DNA from: GCA-003244245 sp964250265
GTDB lineage: Bacteria; Actinomycetota; Actinomycetes; Mycobacteriales; Pseudonocardiaceae
Direction of reading: 5' to 3'
Assembly: GCA_964250265.1 (NCBI GenBank)
Contig: CAXUFG010000001.1
Span: 1-64,000 of the forward strand
DNA: 64,000 bases
The notes beneath the pieces were generated by a model. It made no database searches. It saw only the letters and a list, made by a program, of their open reading frames with translations, and was not told the origin of the DNA. Made by a program: the position numbers and the translations under genes. This document shows, one piece after another, positions 16,017-25,841 of this stretch. Position 1 is the first letter of the stretch. Each line of letters opens with the position of its first letter.

Positions 16017-16700
16017 ATGGCCTCGCATTCCGCCTCACATCCGCAAGATCCTGTGCAGCGCGCGTTTAGCGGGGGGCGCGGTGCCTTCCTCGCGGCAGCA
16101 GTGCGGTCTCCCCGCGATGTGGGGACGCTGCTGCCCTCCGGGCCCGAACTGGCCCGGAGGCTGGCCGCCGTGGTGCCCGGAGCCGGCCACGGTGAGCGAC
16201 CTGCGGTCGTGGTGGAGATCGGTGCCGGCGCGGGGGCGGTCACCGCGGCGATCGCCGAGCAGGCGGACCAGGGTGCGGTGGTGATCGCGGTCGAGAAGGA
16301 CCCAGGGCTCGCCGAGCGGCTGCGTTCCCGCGAGTTGGGCGTGCGGGTGGTCACAGCGGACGCCGCGACGCTTCCAGCCATCCTCGCCGAGCACGGCGTG
16401 GATCGCGCGGACGTGATCGTCTCGGTGCTGCCGTGGACTCTGTTCGGTCCCGAACAGCAGCGCGAGTTTCTGGCGATCTTTGCGGCGGCGTTGCAGGCCG
16501 ACGGTGTGTTCACCGCGGCCGCTTACAGCCTGAGCTATTGGATGCCCGCGGCTCGCCGGTTTCGCTGCGAGCTGGGGCGGGTTTTCGGCGAGGTGTTGCC
16601 AACCCGCACCATGTGGCGGCACCTGCCACCGGCGATGACCTATGTGTGCCGGCACCCAGACGTGGCCAGGGACGGCATCACCGCGGATCCGAGTCAATGA
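16017..16700 (+). CDS. Class I SAM-dependent methyltransferase
   Basis: A 227-aa methyltransferase. SAM-binding motif I is VVVEIGAGAGAVTAAI (about residues 64-79), with an acidic residue ending strand 2 (VEKDPGLAERL) and a motif IV-like SVLPWTLF. It resembles PmtA-type phospholipid N-methyltransferases and rRNA adenine dimethylase-like proteins; the substrate cannot be assigned. Its last 23 bases overlap the end of the convergent kinase gene. Confidence 0.75.
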   Translation: MASHSASHPQDPVQRAFSGGRGAFLAAAVRSPRDVGTLLPSGPELARRLAAVVPGAGHGERPAVVVEIGAGAGAVTAAIAEQADQGAVVIAVEKDPGLAERLRSRELGVRVVTADAATLPAILAEHGVDRADVIVSVLPWTLFGPEQQREFLAIFAAALQADGVFTAAAYSLSYWMPAARRFRCELGRVFGEVLPTRTMWRHLPPAMTYVCRHPDVARDGITADPSQ

Positions 16701-18174
16701 GCAGACGGCCATCCAAACGGCTCACTCGCAACACCCGCTTGACGACTTCAGCGTTGCCGCCTTTGTTGTAAGTAACCTCGACGGGTACCCGCACAGAGCC
16801 GTCGGGATTGTAGGTGAGGCCGAAGGCATTGCGAGCGCTGACCGAGGAGTAGTCGCTCCAGTACGACCGGAACTGCGGCTCGTTGCCGAAGGTTGCTTGC
16901 GCGGCGGGCGACAGCAGCGGCCAGGCAGACGACATATTGTCCAGGCCGTTGTAGTAATCGATCACGAGCTGCCCGGCGTCCCGCCACGCGATTGGCTGGG
17001 CATGATCCACTCGCTGCATCTGCGGCTGCTGTGACGGTGTCACCGGCGGTGCCGGTGTCGCCGCAGGTGCCGAGGTGGATCCTAAACCAGCCGACTGCGC
17101 GGCCTGTCCTCCCGTCAAGCCTCGCGTCACCAGCACCCCGCCGCCGGCGAACGCAAGCAGCGCTAGAACAGCTCCCACCAGCACGCCGACGTTAGCGCGC
17201 CGTCGCGGCGCGTGCGGCCGGGAAGTGACAGGGGCCAAGGGAGCCAGCTGCGGCGCAGGGCCGGACGAACGTGCGGAGACCACCGTAGGCGGGAGCGCGG
17301 CAGCTGAGGACTCCTTCCGGCCCTGCCTAGCGGTCGGCGCGGCCCGGCGTACCGGTCGCGTGGTTGGCGCTGCGGCGAGTTCCATGCTGGCGCGATGCAT
17401 GTCGGGGCGCGCTGCCGGGTCTTTGGCCAGTAACTTCATCAGCACCGCGGACAGCGAGCCCGCGTGCCGGGGTGGCACCACCTGCCCGTTGGCCACCGCG
17501 TGCAACAGTGCGAGCGGGTTGTCGCTGTCCCCGAAAGGACCCTGCCCTTCCAGCGCCGCGTAGAGCGTGGCGCCGAGAGAGAACACATCGGAGGCCGCGG
17601 TCGGGAGCTGACCACGTGCGACCTCTGGAGCGAGGTAGGCCGGAGTGCCGGCCATCATCCCCGTCTGGGTGACCGTGACATCGCCGACCGCGCGCGAGAC
17701 ACCGAAGTCGGTGATCTTGGCGGTGCCGTCCTCGGCGATCAGGATATTCCCAGGCTTGACGTCCCGATGCACGATTTGCGCCGCATGGGCAGCGGCCAGC
17801 GCCGAGGCGATCTGCCTGCCGATCGAGGCGACTTCGGGCACCGGGAGGCAGCACCGATCGCCGAGCACCGCCGCGAGACTGCGCGAGGGCAAGTACTCCA
17901 TCACCAGGCAGGGTTCGCCGTCGTGCTCGGCCACGTCGTAGACGATGATGGCATTCGGGTGCTGTAGCCGGGCAGCGATGCGCGCCTCCCGCAGCGCTCG
18001 AGCCCTCGCTTCGTCGGTTGCCCTGGGGCTCAGCTCCGGCTGCAACAACAGCTGCTTCACCGCCACCAGCCGCTGCAGCCGCTCGTCCATGGCCTGCCAG
18101 ACGACGCCCATGCCGCCGCTGCCAATACGGTCGAGCACCCGGTAGTGGCCGGCGATCAGCTGACCCGTGTCGAT
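16678..18174 (-). CDS. Transmembrane serine/threonine protein kinase (possible ATC start)
   Basis: A Hanks-type kinase with glycine loop IGSGGMGVVW, VAVKQLL lysine, catalytic HRDVKPGNIL, DFG as TDFGVSRA, and APE as LAPEVARG. One membrane helix follows at about residue 328-350, then a proline-rich linker and an extracellular domain of about 130 residues. The reading frame opens just after a TGA at 18181-18183. The first ATG/GTG/TTG-type codon is GTG 18138, which would cut off strand 1 of the kinase. An ATC at 18172-18174 has GAGGGAG nine bases upstream and gives the typical N-terminus IDTGQLIAGHYRVLDRIG. The coordinate used here assumes ATC; GTG 18138 (486 aa) is the conservative alternative. 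Confidence 0.72.
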   Translation of the reverse strand: MDTGQLIAGHYRVLDRIGSGGMGVVWQAMDERLQRLVAVKQLLLQPELSPRATDEARARALREARIAARLQHPNAIIVYDVAEHDGEPCLVMEYLPSRSLAAVLGDRCCLPVPEVASIGRQIASALAAAHAAQIVHRDVKPGNILIAEDGTAKITDFGVSRAVGDVTVTQTGMMAGTPAYLAPEVARGQLPTAASDVFSLGATLYAALEGQGPFGDSDNPLALLHAVANGQVVPPRHAGSLSAVLMKLLAKDPAARPDMHRASMELAAAPTTRPVRRAAPTARQGRKESSAAALPPTVVSARSSGPAPQLAPLAPVTSRPHAPRRRANVGVLVGAVLALLAFAGGGVLVTRGLTGGQAAQSAGLGSTSAPAATPAPPVTPSQQPQMQRVDHAQPIAWRDAGQLVIDYYNGLDNMSSAWPLLSPAAQATFGNEPQFRSYWSDYSSVSARNAFGLTYNPDGSVRVPVEVTYNKGGNAEVVKRVLRVSRLDGRLLIDSDPR

Positions 18175-18318
18175 ATGCGGTCACTCCCTCATGTTTTCCC
18201 GCATGGGCGCTAAGTCCCCGACCAGAGCCAGGTTACCGCCCACCAGCCGGGTTTGGCGCGCAGCCCGGGAGCCCCGCCTCGCCCCGGGGCGGAGATTCCA
18301 GGCACCATCGTGACCACC

Positions 18319-20823
18319 ATGACTCTCACCGAAGCACTGCCCAGCGGTTCCGGGCCCGACGAACTGTTCGATACCTTTGCAGCCTGGGTGTCAGGACAGG
18401 GTCTAGCCCTGTACCCGGCCCAGGAAGAGGCACTGATCGAGATCGTCTCGGGCTCGAATGTGATATTGGCCACTCCTACCGGATCCGGTAAGAGCCTGGT
18501 GGCGACGGGGGCGCACGCCACCGCGTTGGCGCAGGGCAGGCGAAGTGTCTACACCGCACCGATCAAGGCGCTGGTGTCAGAGAAGTTTTTTGCGTGCTGC
18601 GGTGTTTTCGGTGCGGACCAGGTAGGGATGCTCACCGGTGACTCCAGCGTCAACGCCGCGGCACCCATCATCTGCTGCACGGCTGAGGTTCTGGCAAACA
18701 TGGCGCTGCGTAGCGGGCCGGATACCGACGTCGGCCTGGTGGTGATGGATGAGTTCCACTTCTACGCCGACCCAGATCGCGGCTGGGCGTGGCAGGTGCC
18801 GCTGCTGGAGCTGCCGCACGCCCAGTTCCTCCTGATGTCCGCGACGCTGGGCGAGGTGACCCGATTCGAGCAGGACTTGACCCGGCGCACCGGCCGCTCT
18901 ACCGCGGTGGTCCGCTCTGCCCAGCGGCCGGTTCCGTTGCATTTCCGGTACGTGAGCACACCGCTGCACGAGACGTTGGAAGAGCTGCTGGCCACCAACT
19001 CGGCGCCGGTGTACGTGGTCCACTTCACGCAGGCCGCCGCCGCCGAGCAAGCACAGGCGCTGACCAGCATCAACGTCTGCAGCCGCGCGGAGAAGGACGC
19101 CATCGCCGAGCTGATCGGTGGATTCCGGTTCACCGCCGGTTTCGGGCGGACGCTGTCGCGGCTGGTGCGCCACGGGATCGGGGTTCACCACGCGGGCATG
19201 CTGCCGCGGTATCGCCGCCTCGTCGAGCGCCTCGCCCAGTCCGGCCTCCTCAAGATCATTTGTGGTACCGACACGCTCGGGGTGGGCATCAATGTGCCGA
19301 TCCGCACGGTGCTGCTCACCGCGCTGGCGAAATACGACGGGACGCGAACCCGTCACCTCACCGCACGAGAGTTCCACCAGATCGCCGGCCGGGCCGGCCG
19401 GGCCGGCTTCGACACCGCCGGCTCCGTCGTCGTGCAGGCTCCCGAACACGTGGTGGACAACGCCAAGGCAGTGGCCAAGGCAGGCGACGATCCCCGCAAG
19501 CTCCGCAAGATTGTCCGCAAGAAACCCGCCGAGGGTGCGGTGTCCTGGAGCGACCGCACCTTCGAGCGGCTGGTGGTGGCCGAGCCGGAAGCGCTGAACT
19601 CCAGTTTCGGCGTCAGCCATGCGATGTTGCTCAACGTCGCCAACCGGCGCGGTGACGCGTTCGCCGCGATGCGCCACCTGCTCACCGACAACCACGAGGA
19701 CCGGCCAGTGCAGCGCCGGCTGATCCGCCAGGCCATCGCGATGTACCGCGCGTTGCTGGCCGCCGGCGTGATCGAGCGGTTGCCGGTCCCGGATGCCGAT
19801 GGCCGCACGGTGCGGCTGACCGGGGACTTGCAGCTCGACTTCGCGCTCAACCAGGCGCTCTCGCCGTTCGCACTGGCCGCGATCGAGTTGCTGGATCGGG
19901 ATTCGCTCGACTACCCGCTGGACGTCCTGTCCATGCTCGAGGCCACTTTGGACGATCCGCGGCAAGTGCTGGGGGCGCAACTATCCAAAGCCAAGGGTGA
20001 GGCGGTGGCGGCGATGAAAGCCGAGGGCATCGAGTACGAGGAACGGATGCGCCTCCTTGAGGACATCACCTACCCGATGCCGCTGGCTGAGCTCCTCGAC
20101 GCCGCATTCGAGACCTACCGGCAGGGCCACCCGTGGGTGGCCGACCATCGGCTGTCCCCCAAGTCGGTGGCCCGGGATCTGGCCGAACGGGCGATGACCT
20201 TCACCGAGTACGTCGGGTTCTACGGTCTGGCCCGATCCGAGGGACTGGTACTGCGTTACCTGGCCGGCGCCTACCAGGCGCTGCGGCGCACGGTGCCGGC
20301 CGACGCCAAGACCGATCCGTTGCGTGACCTGGAGGAGTGGCTCGGTGAGCTGGTCCGCCAGGTCGACTCCAGCCTGCTGGACGAATGGGAGCAGCTGCGC
20401 AATCCCCAGGAGCCGGGGTCGGTGCCGGCGCCGGTGGACCACCGACCGCCGCCGGTCACGGCCAACGCGCGGGCCTTCCGGGTGCTGGTGCGTAATGCCC
20501 TGTTCCGCCGGGTGGAGCTGGCCGCCCGCCGGCGCTGGACCGAGCTGGGTGAGCTCGACGTGGACGCCGGGTGGGATGCGCAGGCCTGGCAGGACGCGGT
20601 GGAACCATACTTCGACGACCATGCCGAGATCGGCACCAGCGCAGACGCCCGCGGCCCACATTTACTGATCATCGACTACCAGCCCGGCAGGTGGGTAGTG
20701 CGGCAGATCCTGGACGATCCGGCGGGGCACCACGACTGGGCCATTAATGCAGAGGTCGACCTGGCCGCCTCCGACGAGACCGGGACCGCCGTGCTGCGGG
20801 TGACCACAGTCGGCCCAGCTTGA
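18319..20823 (+). CDS. DEAD/DEAH-box helicase with DUF3516 domain
   Basis: An 834-aa superfamily 2 (Ski2-like) helicase. Walker A is ATPTGSGKS, motif II VVMDEFHFY (DExH type), motif III LLMSATLG, and motif VI HQIAGRAGRAGFD. The C-terminal third matches the actinobacterial DUF3516 extension. It probably unwinds RNA or RNA:DNA structures. ATG 18319 fits the usual start MTLTE; GTG 18310 is an alternative. It is divergent from the kinase gene, and its end is 11 bases from the convergent DUF742 gene. Confidence 0.85.
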   Translation: MTLTEALPSGSGPDELFDTFAAWVSGQGLALYPAQEEALIEIVSGSNVILATPTGSGKSLVATGAHATALAQGRRSVYTAPIKALVSEKFFACCGVFGADQVGMLTGDSSVNAAAPIICCTAEVLANMALRSGPDTDVGLVVMDEFHFYADPDRGWAWQVPLLELPHAQFLLMSATLGEVTRFEQDLTRRTGRSTAVVRSAQRPVPLHFRYVSTPLHETLEELLATNSAPVYVVHFTQAAAAEQAQALTSINVCSRAEKDAIAELIGGFRFTAGFGRTLSRLVRHGIGVHHAGMLPRYRRLVERLAQSGLLKIICGTDTLGVGINVPIRTVLLTALAKYDGTRTRHLTAREFHQIAGRAGRAGFDTAGSVVVQAPEHVVDNAKAVAKAGDDPRKLRKIVRKKPAEGAVSWSDRTFERLVVAEPEALNSSFGVSHAMLLNVANRRGDAFAAMRHLLTDNHEDRPVQRRLIRQAIAMYRALLAAGVIERLPVPDADGRTVRLTGDLQLDFALNQALSPFALAAIELLDRDSLDYPLDVLSMLEATLDDPRQVLGAQLSKAKGEAVAAMKAEGIEYEERMRLLEDITYPMPLAELLDAAFETYRQGHPWVADHRLSPKSVARDLAERAMTFTEYVGFYGLARSEGLVLRYLAGAYQALRRTVPADAKTDPLRDLEEWLGELVRQVDSSLLDEWEQLRNPQEPGSVPAPVDHRPPPVTANARAFRVLVRNALFRRVELAARRRWTELGELDVDAGWDAQAWQDAVEPYFDDHAEIGTSADARGPHLLIIDYQPGRWVVRQILDDPAGHHDWAINAEVDLAASDETGTAVLRVTTVGPA

Positions 20824-20834
20824 GACTGGCGGAT

Positions 20835-21599
20835 CTACAGCCGCTGGAGGCCGTTGAGCACCCGCTGCATCAGGACGATATCCGGGAACGCATCGGCGGA
20901 GCCCACGGTGCGATGCACCACGACGCTACCCGCCTCAGCCATATCTCCCAGCACCACTCGGGCCACCCCCAGCGGAATCGACACCAGGGCCGCGAGCTCG
21001 GCAACGGAACGTGGAGCTGCGCACAGCGTCAGGATGGTGCGGTGCTCAGGTGGCGCGGTTGGGTCGATCGGCTGATCGATTGCCGAAACCAGGGTCTCGA
21101 GAGAGAGTTCACATGGCGACGCGGTCCGTCCCCCGGTCCAGAAGTAGGGCCGCACCAAACCCCCGGTGCCTGTTTCGCAAGGGGACCAGCCAAGCCACTC
21201 AGGACCGTCGGCCCACGCTGGCTCAGCCACCAACGGTGTGGTCTCCGGCTGACGCTCGACGCCAGTGGTCTTCGAACGCGAGCCAGAGGTCTGCAGCCCA
21301 GTATCTGTGCGTTCGGGCTCTGTGCGTTCGGAATCGGGGCGTTCGGAATCGGGGCGTTCGGAATCGGGCCCCCTACGCCGCCAACGCTTCAAACCAGCTG
21401 AGAACCGGGCGCCGGTCTGCCCGACGGGTGGCTGTCCGGCGCGGCGATGCTGGGCCGCTACGGCGTCGTCTTGCTCTTTCGGCGGCTGCGACGCCGCCCG
21501 GCTACGACGGCCCGCAGCCCCCCCAAATCGGGCGCCGGTGAGGCCAACCACGAGATCGTCGGCGGAGCGATGTCCCCCCGTTTGTTGCTCTGAGGCCAC
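20835..21599 (-). CDS. Orphan DUF742 protein with repeat-rich N-terminus
   Basis: A 254-aa protein. The C-terminal 115 residues are a DUF742 domain: VRPYFWTGGRT, SLETLVSA, RSVAELAALVSIPLGVARV, LGDMAEAGSVVVHRT. DUF742 is the CvnC component of conservons (sensor kinase, roadblock, DUF742, small GTPase). No other conservon gene is present here. The first 135 residues are low-complexity and include ERPDS repeats coded by a 15-bp DNA repeat. GTG 21599 is the furthest upstream start; a later start is possible. Typical DUF742 proteins are about 120-200 aa. Confidence 0.75.
   Translation of the reverse strand: MASEQQTGGHRSADDLVVGLTGARFGGAAGRRSRAASQPPKEQDDAVAAQHRRAGQPPVGQTGARFSAGLKRWRRRGPDSERPDSERPDSERTEPERTDTGLQTSGSRSKTTGVERQPETTPLVAEPAWADGPEWLGWSPCETGTGGLVRPYFWTGGRTASPCELSLETLVSAIDQPIDPTAPPEHRTILTLCAAPRSVAELAALVSIPLGVARVVLGDMAEAGSVVVHRTVGSADAFPDIVLMQRVLNGLQRL
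21309..21368. repeat. 15-bp tandem repeat inside the DUF742 gene
   Basis: Three perfect copies of GCGTTCGGAATCGGG lie at 21324-21338, 21339-21353 and 21354-21368, preceded by one diverged copy at 21309-21323. Because 15 is a multiple of three, copy-number change keeps the frame and only alters the number of ERPDS-type units in the N-terminal region. Confidence 0.9.
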
Positions 21600-21625
21600 G
21601 GCGCGGCAGACTAGGCCGTCGGTGT

Positions 21626-21664
21626 GAACAGGATGTAACAGGGGGTGTTCGCCATGTTACATCC
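21626..21664. promoter_or_regulatory. 10-bp perfect inverted repeat upstream of the DUF742 gene
   Basis: GGATGTAACA at 21631-21640 and TGTTACATCC at 21655-21664 form a perfect inverted repeat with a 14-bp spacer. A second, interleaved pair GAACA (21626-21630) and TGTTC (21646-21650) overlaps it. It lies in the 90-bp gap between the thioredoxin-like gene's stop and the DUF742 gene's start, both on the minus strand. The low G+C of the arms suits an operator better than a terminator. Confidence 0.55.
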
Positions 21665-21689
21665 GACCGATGGTAACGGCGGGGACTTC

Positions 21690-22253
21690 TCAGCTCGGTG
21701 CGTTGCCTGGTTTCCACTTGATCCCGCATCCGAGGCTGGGCATCTGCGGTTCTCCTACCGGCTTGCCCGCCAGCACCAGCTCCAGGGCCGCCCGCAATGC
21801 CGCGCCGGTCACCGGAATGTCGTTGCGAGGCCGGGACTCATCGAACTCTCCCCGATAGGCGAGCTGGCCTCCCGCGTCATAGAGGAAGAAGTCCGGGGTG
21901 CAGGCGGCCCGGTAGGCCCGTGCGGTCTGCTGGGTCTCATCGAGTAGGTAGGGGAAGGTGAACCCGGCGCGGTGAACCTGTTCGGTCAGCCCATCCGGAC
22001 CATCATCGGGATAGTTTGCGATGTCATTGCTGCAGATCGCCACTGCGGCCACTTCGCCGGCAATGTCGGTGACGAGCGAGGCGAGCTGTCGCTCGAGATG
22101 CCGGACATAGGGACAGTGGTTGGACAGAAACATCACCAACAACGGCCGACCGGCGGCGAGGCCCTCCGAGCTGACGAGCTGACCGTCGAGAGACCGCAGA
22201 GCGAACGGCGGCGCCGGCGTGCCGAGCGGGACCATGAACGAGTTCACTGCCAT
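21690..22253 (-). CDS. Thioredoxin-family (AhpC/TSA-like) protein
   Basis: A 187-aa thioredoxin-fold protein with the peroxiredoxin-like motif LSNHCPYVRHLE (single cysteine in place of CxxC) and the family's C-terminal CGIKWKPGN. A mid-protein CTPDFFLYDAGG holds the cis-proline region. It has no signal peptide and is likely cytosolic; the thiol partner is unknown. ATG 22253 begins MAVNSFMVPLG. It is divergent from the nitroreductase gene 70 bases away, so the two redox genes may share a control region. Confidence 0.82.
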   Translation of the reverse strand: MAVNSFMVPLGTPAPPFALRSLDGQLVSSEGLAAGRPLLVMFLSNHCPYVRHLERQLASLVTDIAGEVAAVAICSNDIANYPDDGPDGLTEQVHRAGFTFPYLLDETQQTARAYRAACTPDFFLYDAGGQLAYRGEFDESRPRNDIPVTGAALRAALELVLAGKPVGEPQMPSLGCGIKWKPGNAPS

Positions 22254-22322
22254 GCCAGCAAGTTTCCCATCACATGTGCTAGCTCGGTGAGAGCCCTGCG
22301 AAAGTCGGTAGGTTGGAAAATC

Positions 22323-23003
22323 GTGGAGCTCTACGAGGTGATGCGGACGACGCCAGCAACCCGCTCGTTCACCGGTCAGGCCGTGACAGACGCGGTAGTG
22401 CATCGCATCCTCGACCACGCCAGGTTCGCACCCAGCGGGGGCAATCGGCAGGGATGGCATGTCGTCCTGCTCCGGGATGCCGCGATTCGACGCCGGATAC
22501 GAGAGCTCTACGGCCTGGGTTGGCGCGAATACACCGCACACGTCGAAGAGGGAGTGGTGCCGTTCGCCCCGCACGAGGACGGCCGCTGGACTGGTCCAGC
22601 GGTCGATCTCGACGCGGCCCGTCAGCTACCGAGGCCCAACGACTTCGCTGACACCCTGGACACCGTCCCGGTGTTGCTACTGCTGATCGCCCGTCTCGGT
22701 GCGCTGGCGTGCGTCGACAACGGGCTGGATCGGCAGAGCATCGTCGGTGGCGGGTCGATCTATCCGTTCGGGCACAACATCCTGCTGGCAGCCCGCAATG
22801 AGGGCCTCGGTGGCGTGCTGACCTCGGTGTTGGTCCGGCAGGAGGGAGCCGTACGGGAGCTGATCGGTATCCCTGACGACCACGCGGTGGCCGGCCTGAT
22901 CGCACTGGGGCACCCGGTGCGATCAGTGCGCAAGCTGCGCCGGAGGCCCGTCGACCAGTTCACCACCGTGGATCGGTTCGACGGGCCGGGCTTCGCGCCG
23001 TGA
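22323..23003 (+). CDS. Nitroreductase family protein
   Basis: A 226-aa FMN-dependent oxidoreductase of the nitroreductase fold. The N-terminus VMRTTPATRSF and FAPSGGNRQGWHVVLL are FMN-binding motifs; LAARNEGLGGVLTSVLV is the C-terminal FMN region. The substrate is unknown. GTG 22323 fits the family start just before the first helix. It is convergent with the small gene downstream. Confidence 0.85.
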   Translation: MELYEVMRTTPATRSFTGQAVTDAVVHRILDHARFAPSGGNRQGWHVVLLRDAAIRRRIRELYGLGWREYTAHVEEGVVPFAPHEDGRWTGPAVDLDAARQLPRPNDFADTLDTVPVLLLLIARLGALACVDNGLDRQSIVGGGSIYPFGHNILLAARNEGLGGVLTSVLVRQEGAVRELIGIPDDHAVAGLIALGHPVRSVRKLRRRPVDQFTTVDRFDGPGFAP

Positions 23004-23036
23004 TCAGCGGCCGTGATCAAGTATCGCTAGCCTGCC

Positions 23037-23231
23037 TCAGGCTTCACCGCCCTGGAGCTTGCGGACCACGCCGTCGATCTGGTCGTGGAACTTGCCCTTG
23101 GTGAGGTTATCGACGAGACCGGCAGCCTGCACGGCAATCTTGGCGGCCGCCTCGGGGTTGGCCTTCGCGAAACGGCGAGCGCCTTCCACAAGCCCCACCA
23201 GAATTACAAGCTTCCTTAGCTTCCCCAGCAT
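23037..23231 (-). CDS. Small MT0933-antitoxin-like protein
   Basis: A 64-aa protein. ATG 23231 has a strong GGGAGG five bases upstream, which excludes the in-frame start further up. The N-terminus MLGKLRKLVILVGLVEGARR is a short hydrophobic/basic helix; the C-terminal AAGLVDNLTKGKFHDQID resembles the end of MT0933 (Rv0909)-type antitoxins. No toxin gene is adjacent, so it may be a solitary member with another role. Confidence 0.6.
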   Translation of the reverse strand: MLGKLRKLVILVGLVEGARRFAKANPEAAAKIAVQAAGLVDNLTKGKFHDQIDGVVRKLQGGEA

Positions 23232-23385
23232 TGTTCCTCCCTTGGCCAACCACGATTTCCACGAGATCACCGCGAAGTGGCGAGGATACCGCGACCCGGT
23301 CGAGCCCGGGAGGATGGTCGGGCAAAGTCAGCCACAATCCCCCAGTCAGGATCCTCAGTCAGGATTCCCTGACGCCCGTTGCCGG

Positions 23386-23763
23386 TCAGAATCCCATTGC
23401 CTGGGCGCGACGCTTCACCTCGCGACCCCGATCGGTTCGCAACGCGCCTATGGGAGTGCCGGGCAGCGAATCCTCCGCGGTGAACAACCAACGCAGGATC
23501 TCCTCGGGGGGGTAGCCGGCGTCGCGCAGCAACGTGATCGTGCCGGGCAGCCCCTTAACCACGGCGTTGCCGCTGAGGAACTCCGCAGGTACCACCACCA
23601 CGCCATGACGGCGTATTCCCAGTAGTTGCCCATCGCGCAGCATCTGGTGCACCCGGGTTACCGCCAGTCCGAGCCGTTGCGCCACATCGGGTAGCGGCAG
23701 CACCACCACCTCGGGATCGAGCACATCCGGGGCGATTGGTAGGTCGCTCACAGTGGTCACCAT
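23386..23763 (-). CDS. Rv2175c-type DNA-binding protein
   Basis: A 125-aa winged-helix protein matching Rv2175c, a DNA-binding protein phosphorylated by PknL in M. tuberculosis. The helix-turn-helix is LPDVAQRLGLAVTRVHQMLRD (about residues 23-43), followed by LLGIRRHGVVVVPAEFL. It is divergent from pknL, 68 bases apart, conserving the kinase-substrate gene pair. ATG 23763 is the start used. Confidence 0.88.
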   Translation of the reverse strand: MVTTVSDLPIAPDVLDPEVVVLPLPDVAQRLGLAVTRVHQMLRDGQLLGIRRHGVVVVPAEFLSGNAVVKGLPGTITLLRDAGYPPEEILRWLFTAEDSLPGTPIGALRTDRGREVKRRAQAMGF

Positions 23764-23831
23764 GCCATACCTACCAGCCAGCGCCCTTCCGCCGTTCGGG
23801 GAGCGCGGCGAGTCCGTACGATCCTCGAACT

Positions 23832-25826
<1,995 letters not shown>

Positions 25827-25841
25827 GAGTTGCTCGCAGAC

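Noticed and set aside
15923..16513. In-frame N-terminal extension of the mycothiol-type protein
   Set aside because: It runs antisense through the methyltransferase gene; ATG 15922 has a strong ribosome site and starts the conserved fold.
18577..19980. 467-codon open frame opposite the helicase gene
   Set aside because: Antisense to a gene with all SF2 helicase motifs; its composition is Gln/His/Arg-rich as expected from reversed high-G+C codons.
21309..21368. Possible CRISPR or mobile repeat
   Set aside because: The units are directly abutting, 15 bp, without spacers, and lie in frame within a coding region.
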